Positions 51,437-62,817 of a stretch of DNA of 64,000 nt are shown in pieces. The notes below the pieces were generated by a model that was not told the origin of the DNA, searched no databases, and saw nothing but the letters and a program-made list of their open reading frames with translations. Numbering within the stretch: the stretch's first letter is position 1; each line of letters begins with the position of its first letter. A program made the position numbers and the translations under genes. This DNA is from Sphaerulina vaccinii (lineage: Eukaryota; Ascomycota; Dothideomycetes; Mycosphaerellales; Mycosphaerellaceae). The DNA is taken from positions 930,001 through 994,000 of the forward strand of contig JAKUDP010000016.1 of the NCBI GenBank assembly GCA_022570795.1, read 5' to 3'.

Positions 51437-53773
51437 ATGACTTTGGTCTTCGCTTCAAAGCTCGGCCAGCTGGTCCAAACACAATTCGGCGTGAACGAAA
51501 TAGCCGCTTGTGTCGTGGTGGGCAAGACCGTGGGCTCATTGCTCACCCGGAAGTCAGATGCTGCTGTATTCGAGCCACTTGCGAACGAGTATTCTCTGTT
51601 CGTTCGATCAATACCGAAGTACCTGGAGACAGTAGTATTTGCCCGCTCTGGAACGATATATGGTGCGAACCAACGAACGATTGACGCATCTAACGTGCTG
51701 GAAGATGTCAATCTCAACTCCGTCGAAGGCATAGCGACCTTTCTGATACTGGTCTTGCGGCATGTTGAAACGGTCGTAGATCTGGTGGATCATATTCAGA
51801 ACTTGCTTAAAGGACAACTGTGGCTCGTTGGGCGTGCTGGGGAAGGAGATCTCGGCAACTCGAAGACTCTGCCTTTTCCATTGCGAAGTGTCCTAGCATC
51901 CTTCATCTCTGCGGTCATAGACGCCGATGGGGACTCTCCTCAGCAAAATACTTTCCGCAGACTGGTCACCAAGCTTGTTGGAGTCATAGGCAGCTCTGAC
52001 TTTGCGGCGCAGTCCACAAATCCGGCGCAGCATGAGCAAGATCGATTCCTAACAGACCTCCTGGGCAAGCCAAAGCCGCCCAGGAATGACACCCATGGCA
52101 TCTCACACTTCGACACACTCTCAGCGCGAGCAGCTATGGTTGCACTGGCATGCGCTGCAAATGGCGCCAGTATAACAGTACGCTGTATGATTGGACCTCG
52201 AGAGCCGGAAATCATCGTAGATGCCCGAGCAGTGTCGAGGAGCAATGACAGCATCTTCGTCTTCACACTATGGCTTGTACAGCCTCCAGAACAGATCCAC
52301 CGGTTTTTGAGTCAATGGGCGACGCGAGAGATCTTTGAGGCGCGATCAGATGCTACAGGAAGCCTTCCTGTCTTTGGAGGCATATCAGAAATATCCAAGA
52401 TCGTTGCAGGGCAGTATAGAGTCAACTTCGACGAAGAAGTCATCACTGCACTTTGGAGGAATGCAGTACAAAAAGGCCAAGATGATTCATCGTGGGTAAC
52501 ACGGTTTCCGCAGACTACGGTTGGTACAAAGGACAAAATTGATGATGGTCTGCTATTCCGCATCGACGCTGGCAACCTTGCCAATGCCTGCCTTATGCCA
52601 TCTACTTTGACTCGAAAGGCCGACGAGCATTTCAAAATCACGCGACAAGATCGTCGTCAAAACCTGGCCAGAATCGCAGCATCTGTGCTTCACGAGACAC
52701 TGGCTTATTCTCAATATGACGACGAATTCTTCACGCAACATTTTCCAGATACCATGAACTATATCATAGTTGCTCTGGCCACTGGCTGGATCGGCAGTCT
52801 CGTTTCACCAGCAACCCGAGGCCGATACGGCTACGCGTGGACCGCAGACAAAGATCAACTTCGTGGCTATGCGGAGATACTGGTTGATCGAGGTCTCACT
52901 CTAAACCAGATTCTGCTCACAGCCGCCCGTATATGGGGAGGTCTACCACCATCTTTCACGCCTCACATCCCAGCGAAAGCCTACCTTGTTGGCGTCAAAT
53001 GTCCTCAGATTACCATGATGCTCAATGTTCTCTTCCAGCCAAAGGATGTCGCAAAATATGGTCTGCGACGTGGACTCTTCACGCTCTTCAAAGGCTCCAC
53101 TCCGATGATCCCACGGGATCAATTCAGCGGCTTCATCTATGCTGGCGAGAAAACATTTCGAAAGACCATTCAGGATATCGATGCCAAACAGCAGATCCCC
53201 ACGGAAAGGGAATCTTGTAGAGATCTCATCTTCACCATGGAGCCAGAAAACGTCGAAAGTGGCAGGCTCTCCCTTATCCTCTGCGGCTGGCTGGATGGTA
53301 GTCCTGCCTTTGAGATGGACCCACTCGTTGTTCTCGCCGGACTGATTCGTGAACGAAATCTGGAGTACGTCATGAAAGCCACTGGCAGTAGGCCCAATGA
53401 GATGGTCGTGAGTCACATGAGTATCCGCGAATTGGTAGCTTACACATCTGGCTTTAAAGTACGAAATGGCAATGTGCTCGTACGAGCAGGATCACGACTG
53501 GACATGCAGGTTGTGGCTGCTGGGTTACACCTAGGCGAACGAACTATCATGGTAACGGAAGAGAGTGACGCCGCTTTACTCCGCAATGCACAGGGCTTGA
53601 AAGCGAGAAGCGCTGGCTCTTACTTGACAATCACACTACCATGTAGTCCTCGACAGGGCGGACCACATGATGGCGTGTTCATCTTCTGCTCTGACCATCT
53701 GCCGGATGACCTGGGGACGATGGCGGAGAACTCAACAGACGTTGCTGTTGGCTCATCTGAAGACGAGGACTGA
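51437..53773 (+). CDS. Large uncharacterised protein
   Basis: Single-exon frame of 778 residues from ATG 51437 (MTLVFASKLG); two codons upstream the frame opens only from TTG. No signal peptide or membrane segment is evident, and I recognise no catalytic motif. The N-terminal part is mixed helical (IATFLILVLRHVETVVDLVD). The middle contains MVALACAANGASITVRCMIG and FVFTLWLVQPPEQIHRFLSQ. The C-terminal part is more strand-like (RNGNVLVRAGSRLDMQVVAA) and the protein ends in an acidic SSEDED tail. Its length and even codon quality argue for a real gene. It may belong to the large uncharacterised fungal families often found near HET genes, but that is only a guess from position. Confidence 0.8.
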   Translation: MTLVFASKLGQLVQTQFGVNEIAACVVVGKTVGSLLTRKSDAAVFEPLANEYSLFVRSIPKYLETVVFARSGTIYGANQRTIDASNVLEDVNLNSVEGIATFLILVLRHVETVVDLVDHIQNLLKGQLWLVGRAGEGDLGNSKTLPFPLRSVLASFISAVIDADGDSPQQNTFRRLVTKLVGVIGSSDFAAQSTNPAQHEQDRFLTDLLGKPKPPRNDTHGISHFDTLSARAAMVALACAANGASITVRCMIGPREPEIIVDARAVSRSNDSIFVFTLWLVQPPEQIHRFLSQWATREIFEARSDATGSLPVFGGISEISKIVAGQYRVNFDEEVITALWRNAVQKGQDDSSWVTRFPQTTVGTKDKIDDGLLFRIDAGNLANACLMPSTLTRKADEHFKITRQDRRQNLARIAASVLHETLAYSQYDDEFFTQHFPDTMNYIIVALATGWIGSLVSPATRGRYGYAWTADKDQLRGYAEILVDRGLTLNQILLTAARIWGGLPPSFTPHIPAKAYLVGVKCPQITMMLNVLFQPKDVAKYGLRRGLFTLFKGSTPMIPRDQFSGFIYAGEKTFRKTIQDIDAKQQIPTERESCRDLIFTMEPENVESGRLSLILCGWLDGSPAFEMDPLVVLAGLIRERNLEYVMKATGSRPNEMVVSHMSIRELVAYTSGFKVRNGNVLVRAGSRLDMQVVAAGLHLGERTIMVTEESDAALLRNAQGLKARSAGSYLTITLPCSPRQGGPHDGVFIFCSDHLPDDLGTMAENSTDVAVGSSEDED

Positions 53774-54028
53774 TGATGTGGGCAGCGTTAGTCTATAAGT
53801 TTCACAAGGAAGTATCGCGAAACATCGATGTCAATTAACGGCGGGAGAGAAAGTTGTCACATGCTGATACCATTCCAACTACGCTTATGCTAATACTGAA
53901 CGCTCCAACGCTGTGAGTATCCTGGTTTTTTCTATCTTGTCCTGTGCTCCCAATCAATATCCAAACTATGCCTCATCCCGCCAAGTCCAACAAATGCATC
54001 CAAGAAACTTGTGTCCTCACTGCCATCC

Positions 54029-55813
54029 CTAATGACCACCAAAGAACCAATTTCTCGGATGTGTCCTTTTCGTTCCTGACTCGCTCCGTTTGTATACTGA
54101 AGCAGTAGCAGTAGCGTTATAGGCTACTATAGGTGCGTAGCCTGAGACGGTCGAGATCGTTGGTATGCTGACTATTACTCCACCGACAGAGGAGGATGAG
54201 GATTGGGAGTATGCTGAAGCAGTCACACTCGAAGATGGAGCCGATGATGAAGGTGAGTAGGTTGAGGCGAGAGGTGTTGAGGAAGCCATTTCCGAGGTCG
54301 GAGAAGAGTAGGCTGATGGTGCCATTGCTGAAGAGGAGGAGTAGGCGGACGCCGAAGCTAATGGACTGATGGGCAGAGTCTCGGTCAAAGTGACGACTGT
54401 AATCACAGTCGTCATGCTTTGATCTGTTCCAGCTGCCGGTGTTGAGGAAGAAGCTGGCATCGAGGTGATCGGTGCTCCAGATGAGGAGGCGGCCGAAGAG
54501 GTTCCATATTCAGTTGGCGAAGCAGCACTAGTATATGCCGGCGCTCCAGTACTCGCCACAGCAGAATAGCTCCAAGGACTCCTAACCGGAACAGCCATAC
54601 CCGCAGCCTTGAAAGCCACGCTATAAGCACTCTCCGCTCCACTCGTATAACTCGCAGCAGCAGAGTCGAAGGTCGCCGCATTCGCGCTCGCAGCCGCAGT
54701 TCCAAACGAGCTGATAACTTCACAAGAGTTCGGAACGTAAACCTCTGGCCAAAGTCCCAAGCTCGCAGCAGAAATGACACTAGCTTGAGCACTGCAAGAG
54801 CTGACAAAAGCCGAATTGACAGAAGTGACTGGTCCAGAGATCTTGCCATTATTCATGAGAATAACTGCGGGAGAAGTCGTGTATGCTGTTCGAGACTTGT
54901 AATCTGATACAGCGACAGATTGTGGATTAGACTCAGCAGCAGGCACAGATTGTGCAGGTTCTGCTGCGACTTTCTGCATCTCAGAACTGTCGACAACATC
55001 GAAGTCTGCGCATGTTGTGTAGTATTCATCTTTGCCAGCAGGAGTATTACAGTCCATGTTAGGTTCTGTGCCGAATTGCCAGATCCAGTAGGTTGTCAGA
55101 GTGCCTGCTGTGACGTTCTTTGGGATGAGAAGGTCGTTCTCACACCAGGACTCTACAGTAGAAGTGGGTTGTTCAGCGACGTGGTTGGGCTGGAGGATTT
55201 GCCTTTGCTGCGAGATGCTACCGCAATTGATCTGATGACATCTTCCATCGTCGAAGTTTTGAGCTGTCATGAGCCAGCCGTTGCCATTGCCGCCAGTGCC
55301 TGCTCGGTTCCATTGCATGACATTTGCGATCTTTTCATCATCGGAGGGCTTGGTTGTGCCAAAGATGAAGACTGAGCCGCCACCTGGAGGCTTGCCAGTG
55401 ATGTTCCATGGGAGGGAGACGTGCCCGTTCTCGAGGTACTTCATGGCGACGTAGTCACCTGGAGCGACCTTGAGCTTAGGGAAAGTTGCAGTGTAGTTGG
55501 ATGTCCTTTGAGCTGGATGGCACAGTGAGTCGGTGTTGTTGATTCGTGTTCGTACTGTGCCATCGGAATTGCGTGCATCGAGCGAAGGAAGCATCCACAT
55601 CATGGAGAAGCCATTATATGTTGGGTCTGTTCGGGAGACATAGCCTCTTGAGTAGCCTCGAGGGCCGGTGAAGGAGCCATTGTCCGAGATGACTTGGTAC
55701 TCTTCTATCCATGAGTGGGCAGTCGTGAGTGGCGCAAGGAGGACAAAGACGAGTAAAGTCGAAAATAGCGTGCGTATCGACAAGCACCTCGTGGGCGCTG
55801 CGGAAAGCTGCAT
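54029..55813 (-). CDS. Secreted protein with N-terminal His, LPMO-like, Ser/Thr-rich tail
   Basis: Single-exon frame of 594 residues from ATG 55813. The signal peptide (LFSTLLVFVLLAPLTTA) is predicted to be cut before His33, leaving mature HSWIEEYQVI. A second His lies in LENGHVSLPWN (His131; mature His99). Mature N-terminal His plus an internal His is the pattern of the copper histidine brace in lytic polysaccharide monooxygenases. The first ~260 residues hold paired Cys and N-glycosylation sites (NNTDS, NYTAT, NVTAG). From about 290 the protein is Ser/Ala/Thr-rich and probably O-glycosylated. It resembles an uncharacterised secreted fungal family (I believe DUF7492), not the established AA9 enzymes. 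No GPI signal is obvious; it ends RTHPRNWFFGGH. Activity is inference. Confidence 0.75.
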   Translation of the reverse strand: MQLSAAPTRCLSIRTLFSTLLVFVLLAPLTTAHSWIEEYQVISDNGSFTGPRGYSRGYVSRTDPTYNGFSMMWMLPSLDARNSDGTVRTRINNTDSLCHPAQRTSNYTATFPKLKVAPGDYVAMKYLENGHVSLPWNITGKPPGGGSVFIFGTTKPSDDEKIANVMQWNRAGTGGNGNGWLMTAQNFDDGRCHQINCGSISQQRQILQPNHVAEQPTSTVESWCENDLLIPKNVTAGTLTTYWIWQFGTEPNMDCNTPAGKDEYYTTCADFDVVDSSEMQKVAAEPAQSVPAAESNPQSVAVSDYKSRTAYTTSPAVILMNNGKISGPVTSVNSAFVSSCSAQASVISAASLGLWPEVYVPNSCEVISSFGTAAASANAATFDSAAASYTSGAESAYSVAFKAAGMAVPVRSPWSYSAVASTGAPAYTSAASPTEYGTSSAASSSGAPITSMPASSSTPAAGTDQSMTTVITVVTLTETLPISPLASASAYSSSSAMAPSAYSSPTSEMASSTPLASTYSPSSSAPSSSVTASAYSQSSSSSVGGVIVSIPTISTVSGYAPIVAYNATATASVYKRSESGTKRTHPRNWFFGGH

Positions 55814-56948
55814 GATTGTGTTGTAGACTGGGATCGGAGTCGTGTAGTCTTGATGCGTGTGACAGAGTAGAAGGCCTGCTTCGAGATATGTCGTTCGCTT
55901 TTGTAGAATGCTCTTGTTGTCGTGAAGATTGATAATACTTCAAGTATCGGTCCAGCCGGGTAGTATGTCGTATTCTGTGATGTTTCGGTGAAGGAGTGTG
56001 AATACCTGGAACGGGTATTCTAGAGTGCGCGAGATGCTGGAGGAGTTGCGGGCCTAAGGACAATAGTGATATAGTCTTGTGCGAATCATGTAACAATGGC
56101 TTTTGTGCGTCCTGCGCTATTGTCAAAGAGTAGAGAACAATGAAAAGAACAATGAAATCTCGCGACAATGGGACTATGTACAGAAAGAGAAGCCAGACAT
56201 TGCGCGCAAAGTGACTGACTTGAACGCACACGACACCGAAGGGAAGGTGATGGAAGAGGACTCGAGCGAAATCTGAACCTTTAGGACGCGTGAAGACTGC
56301 ACTCTAGGCATCGCGGGTGGGTCTGCGACTGTTCTCGAGGTTGCGTCCACATGTGGATCTTGGTAGATTGGTGCGAAACCATGTCCAAGACATGAGATCC
56401 ATCGGCAGGCGCATAGTGAGCCAGACACTGTCGCGTGGGCCTCTAGTCTGCCAAGGTGCTGTATAGAAAGGTCGAGAATAAAGTATTCCACGCATGTCGA
56501 CGCGCTTGTGTAAGAGTGTTCTTCAAGGAAGAGAAACGCTTGGAGACGCACGACCGGGTTGCGACCATATTTTCGGCATCCTCGAGTACTGACTGAGCAG
56601 TGCAGACCAATGAGGCCATATATGTTGGCGCTGTATGAGATGAAACATTTTCGTGTGCGACAAAGAAGACGACTCGGTTTTAGGTGGATATGTGCCGAGC
56701 GTTGTGGTTGGACGTTGTCGCGTGTTGCATTGCCGCAAGCGCCACCAACCTTATTTTAGGATATGAGCACAGACGAAATGTGCTTGCTTCGATATATTGT
56801 TCACAACAACATTCTTCGCCTTGATGTCCTGAATCTTGCTGCTGTTGAGAGTGCACATCTAAGTGACTGGGCTTGGCCCTCAATTCCCAGCATTTTCAAT
56901 CCACACACTAGATGCCAAGATCGAAGCCGCAGTTGTGATGTCGCGTCC
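55814..56948. other. Intergenic region
   Basis: 1.1 kb between two minus-strand genes: the secreted protein's promoter and the HET gene's 3' UTR. Short frames at 56174-56551 and 56523-56984 are not recognised. No repeat seen. Confidence 0.5.
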
Positions 56949-59125
56949 TCATGCTGTTATAGTCTGTCGTGTCCTGATCTGTAAGGCTGAGTTGGGCTGG
57001 AGTGAAGGCTCTCCTAGTAGCAACATCTTTGCGACGATCTTGTACTCTCCGTTTGTATTCTCCCATAGGCCATTCTCCAATTGACGCAAGCCGCGGCCTT
57101 CTTCCGGCTGCAGCACCCATACTCTGTGTGATCCACAAGAAATATCGCAGAGATCAGTCGGGATTGCCAATCGCCACTTCTCGGGACTGAAATTTATGAT
57201 GCTGCGTGATAGTAACCCACTCGCAAGCGCGAAGCCCTTCTCTGTACAAGCTACCCGCAGCGTGGAGACTGAGATGTAATATAGCGATCGTATATCGGTA
57301 AGCCAGGTGAGGAAGAGGAGAAGTGTGTCAAGGTACTCTTCTCTCTGGTCCTCTTTGACTGCACCTCCGAACTGTGCCAGCATTGCAGTAGCATTCGGTC
57401 TGTGTTTCTCATTGACTCGAAATCTCTCATACATGCCTTGGCTGCGGGGCCATTGTTGTACCACATCGCGGTCTAGCTGACTCCATAGACGCAAGATGAA
57501 CTCCATCCCACCTTTGCAAGCTTGTGCGAGGAAAGTTCGCCGTGGCAGATCCCATGCTTGATCTCCGTTATAGTCAGGCAGTGGCGCAGTGTCGCCGCGA
57601 TATCGTGGTGGTGGTGTGGAGCGGATGATATCCTCCGGGAAGATCTCCTTAGTCAAAGCCAGGTCATCTTGGGATGCCCACTGTATATGATGCTCGAAGA
57701 AGAGTAAGTCAAGCTCAATAGAATATGGCGTGACAGCATGGAGTCCAGTATTGCTGCCGAGAACAAACCGTGGCACATCGCTGTTGTACTCTGCCGCTTG
57801 TTGAGATAGCCAAGATTCTCTCCCAGCAACGTTCAACATCGTGTCTTTCATCAGAGCCAGAGGGCTCTTCTCTCCAGCTGCTAGAGCTAGCGTAGTGACT
57901 GCCCAAACAACCTCATTTCTTGTCAGTGGTTTATCACCACTGAAGAACAGAGCAAGACCACTGAGATTGATGGCAATCGGAATCACATCGGTAGCAATAG
58001 TGGACTTCGTATTGTTGATAACATACAGTCGAGCCATAATACTGGACCTCACGCTTCCTCCTGCACGGTCGGTCGGGTCTCTATATCTCGAGGTGCGATC
58101 TTCTGCTACAGCCCAACGTGAGGCATCATGTAGCTCCTGAATTGTATGGGGCTTATCTACGTCGCAGTGTAGTGCTGTCTCGGCTCGGATCCAAAGAAGC
58201 TGGAGCCATCTCATCTTGAATGTGCCTCCGGTAGCGTTGCGGACAACGAATGTGGCACAGTGTACATAGTAGCTGCATCTTAGCGTATCCCATGGCTCGT
58301 TGACTTGGAACTCATGCCAGCACCTGTAAGAAGTCAGCATAAAGATTGCAGTGCAGACCAATGTAAGTACCAAGATCTGCCCCACCAGCGCGACTTTTCC
58401 ACTTTACGCCAGGCAGAGATCAAGTGTCGCAAGTCTTCTGCATCGATCTCGTGGTCAGTCCCAGGAGTGATATGCTCGAAGCTTATTCGTGCAACTGCAT
58501 TAACTTCTGCTTCAGTAAAGACCACGTCCTCAAGCAAGATCATTAGCTTCCGACAGGTTTTGTAGATAACGTCCATCATGGCAATGCTACGCTGCTTCAC
58601 GATCTCATCCCGCTGGTCGATGCACATCTTATCGACGAAGATGCACTCGCGACGGAAATCAGTATGTCTGTCATCTTCGCTGATGATGCCTCTCTCGTCC
58701 AGAACGGCTTCCACGAAAGGCTTGCTGAATGGCCACGGCGAGTCAGGCAAGGAACCGTCGGCAGGCCAGTCATGATTCTCGTGTCTCCAGCAGTAGCTCA
58801 CAGCTAGAAACTGCTTCACTGGCTGGTCCGCACCGAAAGGGAAGTCTCCATTATCGGATTCACAGATGACCTTGAACGGTGTATCGTGAATCTGATCTGG
58901 AGTTCGAATGCCAAAGTCGGATGCAAGATCTGGTGCTAAGCGTTGCAATTTTGATAGCACCAGGTGCGCTTCATCTTGACTTTGCCGAATACCTGCCACA
59001 GCGTTGGAGAACAAGGCCTCTCGATTCGTCCTCTTCAAGATAATCTCCCAGAGTTTGCTGCGGCTGTTGTCGACAATCCGGGCTTGCAGGTGTTCAGTCT
59101 CGACATCTCCAGAGAACACATGCAT
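56949..59125 (-). CDS. HET-domain protein, apparently intact
   Basis: Exons 58371..59125 and 56949..58323 flank a 47-nt intron (GTACTT..TTACAG, phase 2) and give 709 residues from ATG 59125 (MHVFSGDVET), with an in-frame stop just upstream. The join rebuilds WWGRSWCWHEFQVN, matching the HET motif R-x-W-C-x-x-E. Other HET blocks: FLAVSYCWRHENHDW, ECIFVDKMCIDQRDE, and VIYKTCRKLMILLEDV. About 400 further residues of mixed character follow and contain no recognised NACHT, WD or ankyrin module. HET proteins act in non-self recognition and cell death between fused hyphae. It is the last gene before the RIP-mutated block, 0.33 kb away. Unlike the copy at 16598-17932 it has no internal stop. Confidence 0.88.
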
Positions 59126-59455
59126 GGTTGGCGGCTATCTGCTGAGATATCATCTTTGTACAAGGAGGAGATCTTTAGCATGTCTGCTTCGATGCGGTGC
59201 CATGATCAGCGAAGGATCTCTGCAAGCCACAGTGGAGCTCCTCAGGCGCTCCGTAGATACAGGCTTGCAAGGTCTCCTTCTGATGCACGATGTTGACACC
59301 GTCGACAAGCATCTCCATGCAGGTGGGAATATGTGCATCGAGATGGTGCTGTGCATGTGAGGCGCAGAAGTTGAAGTTCCAGAAGAGAGGGAATAGTCTC
59401 AGTCATCATACTGCCTTGGCAAACTAGTCCTCATTCGGAATCTTGCCGCAGGCAG
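59126..59455. promoter_or_regulatory. Upstream region of the HET gene up to the RIP boundary
   Basis: 330 bp of normal composition; any promoter for the HET gene must fit mostly here before the AT-rich block begins. No specific site identified. Confidence 0.4.
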
Positions 59456-60973
59456 TCTAAGGGCCTAACTAGCACTTTTGGTATATACTAATTAGCTCGA
59501 TTTTGAAATATAGGCGAATGAATATATAGATACTTAGAGGGGCTTTAGATAGTCGTAGAGATTATAAAACTTTATTTAGAAAATCCAAAAGCCTACTATA
59601 CTACTTATAATACCTCGCTATTAGTAGCTAGCAGCCTAGCTATAGTAGTAGTAGTAGAGAGCACTCCTTATATACTTCCTTAGAGTATTAGTTAATCTTA
59701 GTTAATTTTATCTATACTTAACTACTTTTAGACTTATTTTTAAAACATGTCTATATTAGTGCCTGCGTTGCTAAGAAGCCTATTATTCTTAGAATTATAC
59801 TCCTCCTTAGATAACAAGTTGCCCTTAAGGTCTGAGTTAATAGTAGTATCCTTAGTAATCTCTATATAAATAGCTATAAGTAGGGCCTTAGCTAAGTTCT
59901 TTATATAGTATAGGAAGTTGTTATAGTTACTATTAGCTATATTCCAAGTAAAGCCGAGATATATAAATGCCTAGTAGCGATTCTTAGGCGCAATTGGTAT
60001 TCCTAAGCCTTATATAAGGCTATTAGTTCTTAAAGTATATATAAGGTATAAGGCTAGAGCAAGATTCTTGTCAAAGCTAGTTATATTAGGTAGATTATAG
60101 AAGTTGTTATTAGGTATAGAGAAGATGGCCTTCTAAGCTACTATTAATAGCTACTTATACTTCTTTTATATAGTAGCCTTATAACCTAGGCTCTTCTAGT
60201 ATAGACTAATTATATACTTATTATACTTAGACTACTAGATATAGCTAGTATAGGTACCTCTATATAAGAAGTCTTCCGAATTATTATAATTAGAATCCTC
60301 TATAAGCGCTATTTGTATATATACCTTGAATAGGCCCTTTATCCTATTAGTCGGGCTATACTAGAAGTAGTAGTAGTTAGTTTTGTTATACTTTGTCTTA
60401 TTAAGTATAGCTATAGACCTAATTAGCTTAGAGTCGCGCTTATTATACAAACTTAGGTAATAGCTATATAGTACGACTAATCTTATTCTAGTACTCTATA
60501 AGTTAATCTCTATAGGCTCCTATCTAAAGTCGTATACCTCTTAGTACTTCCTCTATCCTTTATTAAATAGTCTAGGTAAGTAATACTCGAACTTGTCTAT
60601 AATTAGAGCTATATACTAAGCAATTTAGCTAACTCTCCTATCTAAGCTACTAATCGTTTTGTTAAAGTAGCTAAAGAACTAAGACAGAGTATTATAGAGT
60701 ATAATATAGCTATAGAGCTTAACTATAGTATTATATACCTAGAGCGAAGTTATCTTATAGGCCTTGCTAGGTGTATAGAAGATATTCTATAGCTAACTAT
60801 ATACTTCCTTCTAGTTGTCTTTATCTATACCTATAGGTACTTCTAGCTATAAGGATAGGTAGGTTAGTAGATTATAGCCTAGGCCTTATAGGCAGTAGGT
60901 AGGAGTAGAAGCTATAGTAGCTATCGAGTAGTAGATAGGGGTACTAGACATAGTAACTAAATTCGAGTAAGAA

Positions 60974-61720
60974 GTAGAGTCTACAAAGTATTAAAGTTAG
61001 TATCTCTAAAAAAAATAGAGTAACTAAGCTACTATATAGTATATTATATATATATAAGTATCTCTAAAGGAAATAGAGACTCTAAGCTACTAGATAGGTA
61101 GCTAGATACTAATTTCCTTTAGAGAAAGAATAGAGAGATATATAGTATATATATAAGTTAGTATATAAAAGCTCGGCTTTGCTTAAGTATAGATAAGAAG
61201 GTAGTTCTAAGCTTGCCTAAAGAGTAGAGTCTATAAAGTAGTAAAGTTAGTATTTCTAAAAAAAAATAGAGTAACTAAGCTACTATATAGTAGGTCGTAT
61301 ATATATAAGTGTCTCTAAAGAAAATAGAGACTCTAAGCTACTAGATAGATAGCTAGATACTAATTTTCTTTAGAGAAAGAATAGAGAAATATATAGTATA
61401 TATATAAGTTAGTATATAAAAGCTCGGCTTTACTTAAGTATAGGTAAGAAGGTAGTTCTAAGCTTGCCTAAAGAGTAGAGTCTATAAAGTAGTAAAGTTA
61501 GTATCTCTAAAAAAAATAGAGCAACTAAGCTACTATATAGTAGGTCGTATATATATAAGTATCTCTAAAGAAAATAGAGACTCTAAGCTACTAGATAGGT
61601 AGCTAGATACTAATTTTCTTTAGAGACAGAATAGAGAGATATATAGTATATAAGAGTTTATATATAAAAGCTCGGCTTTGCCTAGATATAGGTAAGAAGG
61701 TAGTCCTAAGCTCGCCTAAG
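60974..61720. repeat. Three tandem copies of a ~250-bp unit with internal hairpin
   Basis: Copies start at 60974, 61224 and 61475 (periods 250 and 251 bp) and differ by only a few bases. Each begins GTAGAGTCTA and includes TATCTCTAAAGGAAATAGAG, or a close variant, facing TTTCCTTTAGAGA about 50 bp later as an inverted pair, followed by AAAAGCTCGGCTTT. The third copy breaks off near 61720. Since copies are so alike inside RIP DNA, they either amplified after RIP or were mutated identically. Confidence 0.85.
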
Positions 61721-62598
61721 TATTATATAGACTACCTATATAATATATATATATTTTTAATAAAGTAGAGAGTCGGGTATATAAGTATTGCAGACTATAA
61801 GCAACTATAGAAGGCAAAGTAGTAGATATTATATATAATAGAAGAAGAAGTATCTAAGGAAAAAGATAAGTTCCTTTATAGTCTCCTATAGCTACCTAAG
61901 GACCTATACTAGTAAATAGCGACAATATATATATAGGGTTACCTACCTTAATAAAGTAACTAACTAGTATTATCTACAATTATTAGGCTAATAGGAAGCT
62001 CTACCTAGGCTATATATATTATATATAATAGGGTATAAGTAAAGAGTTTGCAACTATCTTTTTACTATTTTACTATAAAGTAAAGTAAGTATAGCGGTCT
62101 ATAGCGTGTGCGATAGTATAGATATAGCGAGAATTATACTTATAAATAGCTACTTTTATATAGAGAAGCCTAATAAGTATCTAATATTTATAGGTATCTC
62201 TATATATAAGAGCTCGAATTTCGATTACCTACGACCTACTTAATTACTATAGTTGTTCTAGAAATATAGAGATACTACGTAGGTAAGCCTAGCTTATATA
62301 TATATCTCTATTATCGGCAGGTCGGTTTTGTATAGTCTAAGCCGTCTAATTAGTATAGTTGTCGCAGGCTTGTAGAGAAGTTGTATATATAAGCCTAGTT
62401 TACCTAAGTATGTCTAAGTATTACTCTATATTATCTACGAACTTAGACTTGTTATTAGTAAGGAACCTAGGCATATTATCTATAGCGGCTATAGTCTAAA
62501 GGTTATATTATTCGATTGGATTATCTATTTAGCTAGGAATGTCTAGATACTTAATATTAGGTATAGGACTACCTAAGTCTAGTATATATACTATATTC

Positions 62599-62817
62599 TG
62601 TTAGATTTCAGGAGTGTAGCGGACAGAAGTGCAAAGGGAACCCTCCCGGCGCAAGTAGTTAGAGAAGGTTAAGTAGCTACCTAACCGATAGAAACAAAAG
62701 ATATACCCTACTACTAAGGAGTCTCTAAGCCTAAAGTACTATATGCCTAAGGCATAACTATTAGACAGAGAGATATAGTGTTCCCTAGGGTACCAAAATC
62801 CGACACTCCCTCTAACA
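62599..62817. mobile_element. 219-bp element with TGTTAG..CTAACA ends (solo LTR or MITE)
   Basis: The left end reads TGTTAGATTTCAGGAGTGT and the right end, read inward on the other strand, TGTTAGAGGGAGTGT: imperfect inverted ends with TG..CA termini. The inside is less AT-rich than its surroundings (contains CCCTCCCGGCGC). No matching target-site duplication flanks it (TATTC left, CCCTG right). On the minus strand a purine run (AAGAGACAGGG) directly precedes it, as a polypurine tract precedes a 3' LTR, so it may be the LTR of an element lying to the right. Confidence 0.45.

Noticed and set aside
60974..61720. CRISPR-like array
   Set aside because: Units are 250 bp, contiguous, without unique spacers, in a eukaryote.
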